NCBI GenBank assembly: GCA_003116975.1 | Contig: BGKB01000066.1 | Location: 1-64,000 of the forward strand | DNA: 64,000 nt | Direction: 5' to 3' | From: Aurantiochytrium sp. KH105 | Taxonomy: Eukaryota > Sar > Bigyra > Thraustochytrida > Thraustochytriidae | Shown here: positions 30,809 through 43,700 of the stretch, one piece after another | How positions within the stretch are numbered: the first letter of the stretch is position 1 | Layout: each line of letters begins with the position of its first letter | Position numbers and translations under genes: made by a program | The notes under the pieces: generated by a model | Seen by the model: the letters and a program-made list of their open reading frames with translations, nothing else | What the model was told of the DNA's origin: nothing | Database searches by the model: none

Positions 30809-32511
30809 CTTGCCTGTTGTTTGCGATGTCTCGGTTTCTCAGGTTTGCCCTTGCGATTCTCCGCCTGTTGTCGTGACGACGAGGCTTGCCCGAGCCAAGT
30901 CCCCTTGCGCGAAGCGCGAGAAAGGGTTCTGTTGCGCCGCAAAAAAAAAATAAATCAAAAGGGAAAAGAATGCGAATAGCTTCGTTAGTTTGCCTTGGTC
31001 CCGTGGAACAACAACAACATCAACCGCACCAGCAACAAATACAACCCAACCTCTGCGCCACACCACCACGCGCTCGCTCAGCTCCTTGCACTTTGACGCA
31101 AGGAGAGACGATACAACGCGACACGACACAAATTCCTCACGACGACCACGTCGCGCCAACCCTTTTCCCCTCCGAGTGCCCCGTACCACGCTGTCACGCA
31201 CGCTCGAGCCGACCAATGGGGTTTCTGGACAAAACTGGTTTGCTCGCTTGTTTTTGTTCGCACAACCGAGTGCGCCGATTTGGTGCGCTAAGAAATTCCC
31301 CAAAAGCCTCCAGCCTCCAGCCGCCGGACCTGAGCGCGCCGCGCTCGGCCTCGAAGGGCTTCCCGCGCGAGCTCCCGCTCCCGCTCGTGCTCACGCCCCC
31401 ACCCCCGCCCCCGCCCCCGCTCCTCCTCGCTCACGCGCGCGCGATCGCGCTGCAGAACCTACGCCTTGACGCTTGCGCGCGCTGGTTGCTTGTCAGCTCG
31501 CGTTTTGGCCTTGCTTCGCTTGCCGGGCAGACAGGTCTCGTCCACTGCACGTTTCTGGACGGGAGGTTCGTTCGTTCGTTTGTTTGCTTGCTCGCTTGTT
31601 TTGCTCACTTGCTCGACCTGCTTGCTCACTTGCTTGCTGCCCTTGCTGCCCTTGTTGTCCTCGCTTTAGGCATTGATCATCTCCTGCCCGCCCGCCCGCG
31701 CCGACTACCTGGATCCGCGCCGTCCGCCTCTCACCTCCCAATGCTCCATTGTGCCTCCGCGCTCGCCAGGACGCCACCGCAGGGCAGCTCAACGCATCTA
31801 TTTTAACCCTAGCTTTTCGCATAGGTGCTCTCTAACCACGGTCAACGGACATATGCAGCATCTGGCCCGCGCTGCGCAAGCGACAGCGAGGTAGGCTTTC
31901 CTTCTACGGGGCTACACACCTGCGCGAACTCTGGCGACGCATTTTGTGTGAGAGCGCGCGCGAGGACGAAGGCGAGCGAGAGAGTCGCAGAGAGCCAGAG
32001 GGGGAGAAAGACAGTGAGACTGTGAGGGAGAAGGTCAAGCGGGCCAGGGCCGGCCGCTGGCAGGCGTGGCCGACCGAGCGCCGGAGCGCTCTCACGATAT
32101 GCAGCGTCGCTGCTGCCCAGTGCGAAAGTGGGGAACGGATAGATGCGACGCGGCGGCCCGAGCCCAAGGATGCGGTTGGATCACGGTGCGATGTATGTGC
32201 GTATGCTCGGTAGACCGTGCCTGCGCGTCGGTGGGGCGGTTGCTGCTCTTCGTACGCCATGAGAAGGCGTCGAAGTAGGCCTAAAAGTCATGCCATGGTA
32301 AATATTTTTTTAAGTGTCTCAAGAGACCTTAAAAAAGGATGCTGTTTGCGAAGAGAGGCGCACTCTTGGTGGTATGGGACGGACCCGCCGCACGCCGCCG
32401 CCACCGCCTGATCATGCAGAGGGAGCGATCCTGGCAGACCACGAAGGCGAGGAGAGCAAAGCACGAGCACCCGCGCAGCGAGAGCACAGGCGCGAGCGTT
32501 AAAATCCAGCG
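30809..32511. other. 1.7 kb divergent intergenic region, no supported gene
   Basis: This lies between G-alpha and the MOSC gene. Frames of up to 306 codons on the plus strand start at GTG/TTG or run through low-complexity Pro/Ala/Leu sequence. A GTTCGTTCGTTC-type pyrimidine-rich patch lies near 31565-31640. No domain was seen. Confidence 0.5.
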
Positions 32512-33711
32512 ATGAGCTCCGCAAGCGCGAGGACGCGGCGAGCGTTCGTCGCGGTGGTGGCCGCCCTTGGGCTCCTTGCGATGTTCCGCAAGGCGCTCGG
32601 CAAGCGCAAAAAGTACCTCGGCTTCGACACGAAGCAGCGCAAGCAACTCGAGCAAGGGCAGAGCATTGGACGCGTAGCGAGTATTCACATTCACCCGTTC
32701 AAGTCGTGCAGACCTGTCGCGCGCGAAAGCGTGCGGCTGACCAAGAATGGCCTCGAGTTCGATCGAGTCGTCATGGCCGTCAATGCCAAAAATGTTCCCG
32801 TATCACAGCGCATGCGTCCCGAACTGGCCCGAATCGACGTCGACTGCTCTGTCGAAGACAACACGGTGACCTTGAGTCCACCCAGCTCGACAGGTCTCGA
32901 GCCGCTGCGACTCTGTCTCACCCACGTTGAGACAGACAAGGAGAGCGCCGAAGATATTGACATGCACGGCGCGGTTGGAAAGTGCGTCTCTTTTGGCCGT
33001 GAGGCTTCCATCTGGATTAATTCGTGCCTAACAAAGCTGAGTGGGCGTGATACCGAAGGCTACCGTCTCATGTGCATGCTCAAGGGCTCGCTGCGCAAGC
33101 CGCACCACACCTTTGCGCGCGCGCTTCTACCGAACTCGCACCACGAAGACGGTCTCTTGCTCGGAGATCTCGCCCCATTTTCGCTCGTCTCGCAAGCAAG
33201 CCTCGCGAACCTCAAGCGGGAAATGCCCGACGCCGAGCGCCGCGATGCGGTTGACATTAGTTGCTTCCGAGCCAACGTCGTCATCGAAACCTCCCCTGAG
33301 CTTGCTTTCGTCGAAGACCATGCCGCCACTCTGCAGATCGGCGACTACTCCATGCGTGTGGTGGGTCCTACATTTCGTTGCGTCGAGACCACCGTTGACC
33401 AAAAGACCGGCGAAGCTGGCTTCCGCAAAGGTCTTCGCAAGGCAGAGCCTCTTGCCACACTCAAGCAGCTGCGTCCGGGCGGACTGCGCTTCGGCATTTC
33501 CGGATTTTTTCCTACGGGGGCCGGGGGCTCGAAGGGTTTCGCTCCTCTCTTTGGCATTTACCTCGGCGCGGACGACCCTTCCGTCTCCGGAACGATTCGC
33601 GTCGGCGACGAGGTCACTCTCAAGTCCTTGAAGAAGGACCCGAGCATCATTTCCAAACTTGTCAACTGTGCTCTTTTGGCCTTTGGGGCTGACTCGAGCT
33701 ATCTTCTGTAA
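32512..33711 (+). CDS. mARC-like MOSC-domain molybdenum cofactor enzyme
   Basis: This is a 399-residue single-exon gene starting at ATG 32512. An N-terminal hydrophobic helix (about 11-28) followed by Lys/Arg residues looks like a membrane or mitochondrial signal anchor. A MOSC N-terminal beta-barrel (about 52-160) has IHIHPFKSCRPV. The MOSC domain (about 205-375) contains ISCFRANVVIE, related to the FRPN signature, and FRCVETTVDQKTGEAG, in which Cys290 aligns with the cysteine that ligates molybdenum in mammalian mARC. The family reduces N-hydroxylated compounds using electrons from cytochrome b5 and its reductase, usually on the mitochondrial outer membrane. The assignment is strong; localisation is inferred. 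Confidence 0.92.
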   Translation: MSSASARTRRAFVAVVAALGLLAMFRKALGKRKKYLGFDTKQRKQLEQGQSIGRVASIHIHPFKSCRPVARESVRLTKNGLEFDRVVMAVNAKNVPVSQRMRPELARIDVDCSVEDNTVTLSPPSSTGLEPLRLCLTHVETDKESAEDIDMHGAVGKCVSFGREASIWINSCLTKLSGRDTEGYRLMCMLKGSLRKPHHTFARALLPNSHHEDGLLLGDLAPFSLVSQASLANLKREMPDAERRDAVDISCFRANVVIETSPELAFVEDHAATLQIGDYSMRVVGPTFRCVETTVDQKTGEAGFRKGLRKAEPLATLKQLRPGGLRFGISGFFPTGAGGSKGFAPLFGIYLGADDPSVSGTIRVGDEVTLKSLKKDPSIISKLVNCALLAFGADSSYLL

Positions 33712-34165
33712 TAAGGTTGACAGCCAAATGAACTTGCCTTCTTTGCAAGCAAGCACATTCTCCTGCCTGCTCACTGCTCTCTCTTGTATTATCGGCCCAT
33801 CCATCCCTGTTGCTCTCACTGCACAAAGCGGCAGCCGCTCAAACTGCTTTTGCTCGCTTCTGTTCCTTGATGGCCGTGACCGTGTCTATGGTCACGGTGG
33901 TGGTGGTTGAGTGCGGACTCCGAAGCTGGCAGACTTGTATTGCGCTCAAGCAGAGAGCGAGAGCGCGAGAGCGCTTCAGAGCATTATCGCAAAACTGGTC
34001 GGCGCGCAGACCGGCCTCGACGACTCTCGACGGACGCGGATCGCCAGGCGTCCTCGCCCGCCCCCCCTCTCGCTCCCCGCCTCGTCGTTGGCCGGGGCAA
34101 GCCCTTGCCCGCGCGACCCTGGCTGTTCCCCGGAGCGAGCATCGGGGCAGGGGAGGGTTTCCGTC
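33712..34165. other. Intergenic region
   Basis: This is the spacer between two plus-strand genes. The downstream frame is open back to 33911 from a GTG but lacks an ATG before 34166. No regulatory element was recognised. Confidence 0.5.
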
Positions 34166-37100
34166 ATGGCCGAGGATCCGCGGCGCACAGGGCTCGGGTC
34201 GCCGGCCCACGCGCAGCAGCGGCGGATCCCGCGGTCGTCGCTCGTGCGCTTTCAAGAGGACAAGGAACACGTCGCGCTTAAAGAGCGTCTCTTGCGCAAG
34301 TACGTCCCGACCGGTCAGCCCGCGAAAGCGACGCGAAGAACCACCGCCAAGGACAAGAATGGTGCCACGGCCAACGAGGGCGAGGACGCCGAGACCAGCC
34401 GCATTGCGAACAAAAGCAAAGCATCGACACAAACTGCAAAGCGACAACAACGGAGCGCCTCAGCAATGAGCAATGCCTCTTCGTCTGGGCTCATCTCCGA
34501 CGACGGCAACTCGAACTCTAACATCTCGGCCACCTCCAGACTTGAACGCCAGTCAAGCTACGAAAGCAATTCCAACAGCAGTGATGATGGAGGATCCATC
34601 TTGTCGCAGAGCCATCGCGTGCTTGCCGCAAGGAGCAAACGTTACCTCGAAAGACTTGAGGCTGAGGCTGACTTCAAGCGGCGCTTGCTTTCGAAGGCCA
34701 ATGAAAAGCCATCTGACGTTGCAGTCTTCGAGACTCTCGTCGCTCAATCAGCAGCAGAAACCGCACGCCTGGTTTCAAACTCTACAGAAAATCTCTATGC
34801 TGATGCCGTGACGGAAAGTTTCGAGGAGAATGGACATCACGGCGACCATAGGAAAACTGGCAAAACATCAAAGAGGGAGAAGCAAAAATCTACTCAATCG
34901 AAAATGCACCAACCTCAACCTCGTCGCGCGACACAGGCAAATGCAAACGCAAGATCTGTACCATCTGGAGGAGGTCAATCAAGGTCGAATCAAAGTGGGC
35001 CGGGTCCCGATTCTGACGAGGAACTCGACTTCCGAAAGGACAGCTTTCCCGCGGCGCGGAGACACCGCAAAAAACAGACAGTTTGGTCACGACGGCAACC
35101 TTCACGCTCGGTTTCGTCAGGATCTGGACCTTCGCCTGTCACGAGTATGAGTGCCTTTTTTGGATCTGCACTTGCTCAAGCTGACGATGCTCCAGGCCAT
35201 TCAAGGAGACGTCGTCGTGGAGCAGCGAGTTCTCGTTCACGAACGCAGAGAAGCAAGGTTGCAGAGGTGGTGGAGCTAGAAGAGATCGAGGATGTTGATT
35301 CTGATGACGATGTCGATGATGACGATCAGGGCGCAGCCGAGGACAGCGGTCACGACGAGATCCACCACCATCGATCGCGCGAGGCTATGGACACTGATGT
35401 CACTCCTTCTACCTTTCTCTCTCAGGAAGTGGCTTCTCGAGTCAAGAAGGAGCCTTTGCGCAATGCTAAGGCACGAAAGGACACCCGTCGCGCAAGATTA
35501 GATCTCTCACTAAGCGAGATCGACGACAACGACGACGATCAGATCCAAGAGGCCGAGTCCTCGCGCGGTAGCTCCGTTGACCACGTGACAGGCACGGCGT
35601 GGTTTGCCATTCAATTGCAAAAGCAAGAAGCCAATGAGCTTCCGACTTCTGCAAAGACAGTGGCGTCAATGATGCGTCAGGAGCAGGCCATTCGTGTGAG
35701 TCCAAATCGTCGCATGGTGCACTCTGATGCAGCGACCAATAGCACCTTGCATTTGTCGTCTGCGAACCTCATCACAGCTAATGGCCGTTTCCATGCGTTG
35801 CTCACCAAAGCGCGTTCTAAACTTTCCCAGCGTCTCTCCGAGCAACTTCACGCAGAAGGCGAGCCTTTGGGTGAGCTTCCGGGCGAGCGCGAAGCAGCGG
35901 GTTCCATCGAGGTCTTTGTTCGCAGCGCATCTCGGACTGGCCGACTTCTCATGCTCGATTGTGTCGTTGTCGCGTACGCTTCCACGCCGCCAGATGAAGA
36001 TGCTGACCATGATCACAGCGAACTTCAGCAAAGCAAATACCCACCGGGCTTGCCGATTCAAGTCATCTTACCCCGAGCTGGACGACCCGATGTCGCGAGC
36101 GACTCTCCGGTGGGCAAAGGGCCCGTGAAGCGTGAGCACTCTTCAGCTGTGGCCTCGTACGATTTTATCGCGCGCATGATGGACCAACTTGAACACCTCG
36201 CGGGCGCGAACGTGGCCTCTGACCTCGAAGGATCCCGCCTCTCGCTGCATTGGCCATGGACCCGTTTGTCGTTGCATAATAGCAGAGCATTCGCTGAGGC
36301 GTCGCAGCCTTTGCCATCGTGTGCTTCGAAAGCAACCATTGTTGCGTCTGGCCTGGTGCGCATTCTTGAGACGCATGCCGAATGTCCGCCCATCCTCGAT
36401 CCTCAGGACCCCTCACTTCTTAACCGTGCTCTAACGGGGGGGAGTCTCTATGACCGTGCCGCCAAGGAAACACTGACGCGCACACAGAGTTTACTTAGCG
36501 AAGGAAGTCCGAAGGGCGCTTCAACCGACGTAGACGATGGCCCAGCGAAATCCACAGCTCGAGCACCTGCAATTGACCCGTCATGGACCGCAATTTTGAA
36601 TCCACGGCGACCTCGCTGCCATGTAGAAACCTTGCGTGGCTACGTGGCTGGTGCAATTCTGCGCGAGGCACTTTTGGTACAAAATGGAGAAGCCACGCTC
36701 GAGGCCAAACTTGCGCCCCCTGCAATGCGATACAGCTCGGTCTTGCTTGCAATGCATTCGCAAAAGACGAGATGGTATTGCGAACTTCTTATTGCCCCTC
36801 AGCATGTCTTTCGTTTCATGGGCATTCTTGGGGAAGACAGCGGGGGTCTCTTTGAGCTCGAGAACTTGGTCACGCTCACCTCGCGGCCATTGTATCTATT
36901 CAACGACACGGAGAATTCGACGGACACAGAAAGTAATTCTTCGAGCTTTACTGGAGGGTGGGGCGAGGAATCTTCTCTCGGCTGGAGTGATGTCTTGCAA
37001 GCATCAATTGGGTCGTTTCAAACTGAACAACGAAGTATCACACGGTTGCTCGTGAGTGCGGACTCGGACGCAACGCGAGTTGATAGCCCTGCAAAGTGCG

Positions 37101-38177
37101 AAAGTGTCCCGTCCATGCGAGTACGACTGCATTTTGCAGAGACCTGCCCTCCCGGTCGGCGCTGCGAGGTGGTATGCCGTGTATTGCACGCGGTAGGGCG
37201 GAGCTTCTTTGTTACTACGTGGAGCGGTCCTGAAGTTTGGCGGGTAGATGTATCTGATGCGCGTCTCGCATCGACTGTGCAAAGCGTCTGCCCCAAAGGT
37301 GGGTGGCTTCTTTTGCGCGCAGCTTTGCATTTGTCTGTACGGACGCTTCTTGTTGATTCAATGTGTTCCGTGGAGCGCATCATGTGGACCGACGCGCCTC
37401 TTGGTGCAGTCTCAACCCAGGCCTTGCCGATCGACGGTCTCAAGGAAGAGCTCGGATTTTTACCTGGACCTCTTGGTGTGATGGATCTAAGCCCCAAGAT
37501 GAAGGGGCTTCTGTGGTGTCGCAACGTGGAGGAACCAGGATTCGCGCCACCTCGAAATGAGGAGTTGGAATGTGCAATCACGGATGGACGCGATGACATC
37601 TCTGTCCTTATGCCCCTGTTGGTCCGTTATGTTTCGCTCTCAAAATCTGCTCGAGCGCATCTCAAGGCTAGCACCGTGGAGTTGCCCATGTTGCACTTTG
37701 CCGAGCATGGCGCAGAGAATCTGGGTGAAGGAGATCAGATTGGTTTGCTATGTGGTAAATTGAAGCGTGTCGGCTGGGCCAAGAAGTCTTCATTGAACAG
37801 GGAGAACTCGTGGCGTTTCATGCCGAGCGAGGTCCCGGTCAGCTTTCAAGATGCTGCGAAAGCAGAAAGGTACGTTCATCTTCTTACGAATGGATATCGA
37901 ATTGATGGCTAACAAATTGTGCGCGCACGTATGCAGAGATCGTTGTGTGGCACTCGAGGTAATTACGGACAGCGGTCGTCGCGTCTCAATTCGCGTTCGC
38001 TTCGCGCATTTGCAGAGTCTTGTGGGGCCCGAAGTTAATCGTGCAACACCACTCATGGATCTTCTTGGCGCAGGCAATCGTATAGCGCTTCCCTGCTTCG
38101 CCAAGAGCGTCGTGTCAAGCCATGTCACGTCCATTGCGGTCGTGGATGAGAGAGGCCAATCGTTGCTCTCCGTCTAA
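34166..38177 (+). CDS. Large two-exon protein, possibly SPIDR-like DNA-repair scaffold
   Basis: Exon 1 is 34166-37869 (ATG 34166). The intron is 37870-37936 (67 nt, GTACGT...GCAG, phase 2). Exon 2 is 37937-38177. The product is 1314 residues; without splicing the frame ends at 37912. The N-terminal 470 residues are disordered, with Ser, Arg and Asp/Glu clusters. The rest is folded. A segment near 36220-36270 encodes SRLSLHWPWTRLSL, and the strands around it recall the scaffold protein SPIDR, which has a PPWQKL-type motif and C-terminal OB-like domains and supports RAD51-dependent recombination. The match is faint and made by eye, so the function is uncertain. The long disordered N-terminus with SD/SE clusters fits a nuclear phosphoprotein. 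Confidence 0.75.
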
Positions 38178-38710
38178 GTCTATCGGAAAGGAGTTGCTTC
38201 GCAAAGTGTCTGTCCCTTTTTCCCTGTACAAGTAATAGTGAACCAAAAAAGATCGAAGTTTGATTTGTTTTTATTATAAAAAACACCCTAATAAGCGAGA
38301 TAGGTCTAGAACGTGTTGCTACGCTATTCCAGAGTACACACGTACAAGTCTCCAAACACGTCGAAATCATGATGCGAAGCATGGAAAGCGCCGAGACCCA
38401 GCTGCCGTGTCATTAAAAATTTTTTTAACCCAATCAAGTGACAGTGGAAGAAAGTGCTTCAATAAGAGCTCGAGAAACAGGGCCCGCAAGACAAATGGCC
38501 AGCCCGATCAAACGCAAGTAGATTCGGCTTCTCTGCTCACAACCCCAGCTTAGTTACCCGCGTTGTGCATCCAGTACAGCGACAGGCTCGATACAGAATG
38601 CGCAAGACCCCCTTCCGTTAGCAAAGAGCTCAGCGCGGGTGGCCTCGCCAGTCCCGTAGGCCAGGGAAACGAATCGAAGCTATGAGTGGCCGCAATAGCG
38701 TGGCGACAGC

Positions 38711-38772
38711 CATTTCGTCTTCTTTTCTTTTCTTTTCTTTCTTTTCTTCTTTTCTTTTCTTTTCTTTTTCTC
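38711..38772. repeat. Polypyrimidine (TTTTC)n tract
   Basis: About 60 bp of TTTTC/TTTCT units are pure pyrimidine on the plus strand, able to form triplex (H-DNA) in principle. Confidence 0.85.
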
Positions 38773-39125
38773 GTAGTTTCCAAATCCCCGGGAACTGACT
38801 GCCAGGTAGGAAGCAACGATCAAACCGAAGAGCCCAGGAGCCGAAGTCGATCTGCCTCAGCAAGATATACGGTACGATCCACTGAGTTTCCCGATAGAGC
38901 GACAGACTGGCTCTCGCGTTCCATTTCCCTCGCGCTGCGTTTGTACGAGGCTCACTACGAGCCAAGTATCCAAAAATGTAGAACGATGCACCGACGCGTT
39001 CCGCCCTCGACTTCGTTTTTTTCTTTTGAAGGATCACTGTGGGTGCCCACCAGGACAGCGTTGGCGTCTGCCGCAAGCTATTATGACTCGACTCCCGTCC
39101 TGGCGTCAAGTTGGCTACCTTTGGC

Positions 39126-39126
39126 A

Positions 39127-39157
<31 letters not shown>

Positions 39158-39158
39158 G
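39126..39158. repeat. (CAAG)n microsatellite
   Basis: CAAG tetranucleotides are repeated about eight times without interruption. Confidence 0.9.
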
Positions 39159-39946
39159 TGACTGCCTCGCGACGCGCGCAGGGCCACGGCTTGCAGGCTG
39201 CTCATGGCGTCTCGCCGGCGACGGTCTGCTGAGAGCGAACCTCCTGGGCGAACATGAAGGAAGTGAGAGCGAGAGAGCGAGTGAGTGGCGAAATGAACTA
39301 AACGAGGAGCCGATCGGGAACCGAAAGATCTCGGGTGGGGAGAGGGAGTGGGATGGGGGAGGGGGGGGTAGTACAATCATCAGACGCGTTCTACCACCGG
39401 CCAGGTCTGTTGGTTCTCCCGTTTCCTTTCCCACCAGGCTTGATCGGTGGCGCCCAGCACGAGCCGGTCATGGCTCCCGAGTCCTGCCTGGGGTCATTCT
39501 TCCCGGGGGGCAAGCTAGCTCGTCGCTTCGCTCGCTCCCTTCGCGGCTGGCCGGCTGCCTCAAAAGATGCACACGCGCGGCCACGTGCTCGCGGGAGCTC
39601 GCCGACAACGAGTCGCCGCGGGTCGCCACGCAATCGCTGCAAGCGAGCACAGAGATTCGAAACGAATAATGCTGGGGAATTTTCTCCTCAGGTTTCTGGC
39701 GCGTGCTGACCTGTGCGCGGACGCCGGTGTCGCCGAGCTGCTGGCCGCCACCCATTCCCGAACTGACCCTCGGCCGTCCCGACGTAGATGCTCGGGCAAG
39801 CCGTGATGCGGCTAGTCCATAAAAAAATAAAAAATAAAAACCGCCAGCAAAGAAAAATCCCCGCCTCGCCTCGCTGCGCCTCGCCGCGCCGCGCCGCGCC
39901 GCGCCAAGCGAGCGCGGCCGCCCACGCGCGCTCATCCCCTCGCGGC

Positions 39947-39966
39947 NNNNNNNNNNNNNNNNNNNN
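39947..39966. other. Assembly gap (20 N)
   Basis: Twenty Ns lie within extreme GC sequence. The true length is unknown, so frames crossing it are meaningless. Confidence 0.99.
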
Positions 39967-40752
39967 GCGGCACCCCTCATTCGCCGGCGACGACCCGCGG
40001 GCCGGGCGTCGCCCCGCGGGCCCCGCCTCGAGCGCCTCGCGCGCCCCCCTCCGGCGCGACCCGGCGCCCTCGCGCCGATCTTGCTCGTCGCCTGCCCGGT
40101 GCAGGTCTGCCGACGGTGCCCCCCCGGGGCCGGCCGCGCCGCCTTCTTGGCCGGCGGCGGCCGGGCAGGGAGGACGAGTTGACCCTGTGGGAAGTCCCGG
40201 GGGTCAGACCGCGGCTCGCGAGCCTGGGGCGAACAAGACGCGGCCGCCTGGCTGGCTGGCTGCCCGTTGCGCGCGGCGAGGCGCGGCGACGCGAGGCGAC
40301 ACGAGGCGAGGAGGGGCGGCCGGCGGCCGCGTCAGAGGCGCGATTCCAGGGCGTGGGGCGGGAAAACGGCCGGCGCCGGCCGAGCACGGGGAAAACGGGC
40401 TCGGCGAGACGAAAGAGGGCTGGCGGGTGCACAGTGATGCGGGCTACCGGAAGGAGGAGGGGGGGCGGAAACGCCGAGCAGGCGCCAAGGAGGGCCGAAG
40501 GGCTCGGATGCGCTGTGCAAAAGTGGCGTGCAGCGCTTGGCGTTGGCAAGGATGGCAGGCAGAGTTTTTCGCGAGAGCAGACCCGCATCGCAGCCATCTC
40601 GAGAGATCACAGAGTTCTAAAAGACCAAGCTAAGAAGAAGAAGAAAGGAGAGAGAAAGAGAGAGATAAGCACGTAAGCACGCACGCAAGCAACTTGACAA
40701 CTTCGTTCACGAGTAAATTCTCGAAGGCTTCATTGCAAGCAACGAAAGCACC

Positions 40753-43700
40753 ATGGATGGTATCCCCGATCCAGGGCCTTTGGCTGCGCCTCAGCCCGCT
40801 CCCGTTGCGGTGCCTCAGCCAGCTCGCGTCGCGGCACCCAAGCCAGCTCGCGTCCCGGCGCCCAAGCCTGGCAAGGTCGCTTCTGTTGCGACGCCTCAGC
40901 CAGCTCCCGTCCTGGCGCCTAGACCAGCTCGCGTCCCGGCGCCCAGACCAGCTCGCGTCGCGGCGCCCAAGCCTGGCAAGGTCGCTTCTGTTGCGACGCC
41001 TCAGCCAGCTCCCGTCGCGGCGCCGGAGCCAGCTCCCGTCCCGGCGCCCAGACCAGCTCGCGTCGCGGCGCCCAAGCCTGGCAAGGTCGCTTCTGTTGCG
41101 ACGCCTCAGCCAGCTCCCGTTGCGACGCCTCAGCCAGCTCGCGCCGCGGCGCCGGAGCCAGCTCCCGTCCCGGCGCCGGAGCCAGCTCCCGTCCCGGCGC
41201 CGGAGCCAGCTCCCGTCCCGGCGCCCAGGCCCGCTCGCATCCCGGCGCCCAAGCCTGGCAAGGTCGCTTCTGTTGCGACGCCTCAGCCAGCTCCCGTTGC
41301 GACGCCTCAGCCAGCTCGCGCCGCGGCGCCGGAGCCAGCTCCCGTCCCGGCGCCCAGACCAGCTCGCGTTCTGGCGCCCAAGCCTGGCAAGGTCGCTTCT
41401 GTTGCGACGGCTCAGCCCGCTCCCGTTGCGGCGTCTCAGCCAGCTCGCGCCGCGGCGCCGGAGCCAGCTCCCGTCCCGGCGCCCAGGACTGCTCGCATCC
41501 CGGCGCCCAAGCCTGGCAAGGTCGCTTCTGTTGTGACGCCTCAGCTAGCTCCCGCCGCGGCGCCGGAGCCAGCTCCCGTCCCGGCGCCCAAGCCCGCTCC
41601 CGTCCTGGCGCCTAGACCAGCTCCCGTCCCGGCGCCCAAGCCTGGCAAAGTCGCTTCTGTTGTGACGCCTCAGCCAGCTCCCGTCGCGGCGCCGGAGCCA
41701 GCTCCCGTCCCGGCGCCCAGGCCCGCTCGCATCCCGGCGCCCAAGCCCGCTGCAGTCGTGGCGCCGGAACCAGCTCCTGTTGTAGCGCCCGAGGCACTTC
41801 CCGCAGCGCCGGAGCCAGCTCCCGTCCCGGCGCCCAGGCCCGCTCGTATCCCGGCGCCCAAGCCTGCCAAGGTCGCTTCTGTTGCGACGCCTCAGCCAGC
41901 TCCCGTCCTGGCGTCTAGACCAGCTCGCGTCCCGGCGCCCAAGCCTGCCAAGGTCGCTTCTGTTGCGACGCCTCAGCCAGCTCCCGCCGCGGCGCCGGAG
42001 CCAGCTCCCGTCCCGGCGCCCAGGCCCGCTCGCATCCCGGCGCCCAGGCCCGCTGCAGTTGTGGCGCCGGAACCAGCTCCTGTTGTAGCGCCCGAGGCAC
42101 TTCCCGCAGCGCCGTCCTTGGCGTTGCCTGAACCTGCGCCCGTCGCGCCTCTCGTTGCGAACCCCGAAGCCTCGATGCCGGTAGCCCAGCGCGTTGCCGA
42201 GCAGCAGCCCTCCGAGCCTGAAGCTGGCAAGGAAGTAGGCCAAGCTCAGGAGCAAGAAGCGGAAACACCTTCTGGGCAGGAGAGAAAGATCGAGAGGGAT
42301 CGTCCGCGTATTCCTGGGTACCTTCGCCCAACAAAGTCGGCTGCATCCCGTGTCCATGCTACGTTCAAGCTCTACAACCTTGAAGACCGCATGACCAAGC
42401 GCCGCAATGCCACGAGGCCTGCGCGTCCTGTGCAAAGAGCTGGCTTCAGCAACGCTCAAGGCAATGGCAATCGCAATCGCAACGAGCGGGCTCAGGCGCA
42501 AGCTCGCCCTTCTGAAGCCCGCAAGGAGGAAATCGCTCCTGCGGCAGCTGCTTCCCACGAGCCCAAAGAGGGAGCACCTAGAGAGGAGCAAGTGAGTTCC
42601 CCCGCCGTTAACGACAATGTAACGCAGGAGATCGGCGTGGGTGAGACTGCGGCTGAGTCTTCCAACCCCGCGACCGTGGTTGAAGAGAAAGCTTCCAAAG
42701 AGCAGGCGTCCGAGCAAGCTCGTGCTTCCGAAACCATCGTGGAAGAGGTCGCGGCTGCGGCCACAACGGCTCCAGCGGTGTCCGAAGTCGAAGTACCGCA
42801 AGAGCAAGAGGAGATCGCTCCTGTCGTCATCGAGAACCCAGCGCAGGAAGCCGGCGCTCCGAAAATTAACCAAGCCCAAGCCCCCGAAGTTGTCACGCCT
42901 TCGCCTTCGCCTTCGCCTTCGCCTTCGCAAGCTGCATTCGAAAGATCGACTGAGCCGGGTACACCGATTGAGCTCATGGAGCCCTCCAACGGCGCGCCCC
43001 CCCAAGGCGCGCGTGTTCTCGCTGCCCCGGCCCAAGTCGAGCGCCCAGTCGAACGCCAAGAAGAGCAGAAGTCTCAAGGCGAAAACGCAAGTTCCGAGCT
43101 GAGTGCTCAGAAAAACGAGGCTCCGGCTGTGGGCAAACAGCAGCCGACGCAGGCAACCACGACAACGGCAATCAATCATGCGACGCCGGCGAACACCGGA
43201 GACATCGGCGACGCCATCGCGATGCCGCAGGCCACTCCGCAACGCAAGCCTCGTGGGGCCAGGGTCGCGCAAGTCACTCCGCTCCGTACTCGTGCTCCCA
43301 TCAGCGCGCGTCAAGCCCCCGAAGTTGTCACGCCTTCGCCTTCGCCTTCGCCTTCGCCTTCGCAAGCTGCATTCGAAAGATCGACTGAGCCGAGTACACC
43401 GATTGAGCTCATGGAGCCTTCCAACGGCGCGCCCTCCCAAGGCGCGCGTGCTCTCGCTGCCCCGGCCCAAGTCGAGCGCCCAGTCGAACGCCAAGAAGAG
43501 CAGAAGTCTCAAGGCGAAAACGCAAGTTCCGAGCTGAGTGCTCAGAAAAACGAGGCTCCGGCTGTGGGCAACCAGCAGCCAAAGCAGGCAACCACGACAA
43601 CGGCAATCAATCATGCGACGCCGGCGAACACCGGAGACATCGGCGACGCCATCGCGATGCCGCAGGTCACTCCGCAACGCAAGCCCCGTGGGGCCAGAAT

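Larger units (their letters stand above)
38178..40752. other. 2.6 kb intergenic region with assembly gap and simple repeats, no supported gene
   Basis: This spacer is AT-rich at its start, then very GC-rich around the gap. It includes TTTTC and CAAG microsatellites. Frames here use non-ATG starts and have arginine/proline-rich low-complexity products. The end carries the 5' flank of the repeat-protein gene. Confidence 0.5.

Noticed and set aside
29420-30979. 519-codon plus-strand frame
   Set aside because: It is antisense to the complete G-alpha gene and shows no domain.
30886-31806. 306-codon plus-strand frame between G-alpha and MOSC genes
   Set aside because: It has a non-canonical position and a Pro/Leu-rich low-complexity product with no domain or conserved motif.
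39810-40330. GC-rich sequence around the gap considered as rRNA
   Set aside because: None of the conserved rRNA core strings could be found, and the sequence is irregular GC-rich low complexity.
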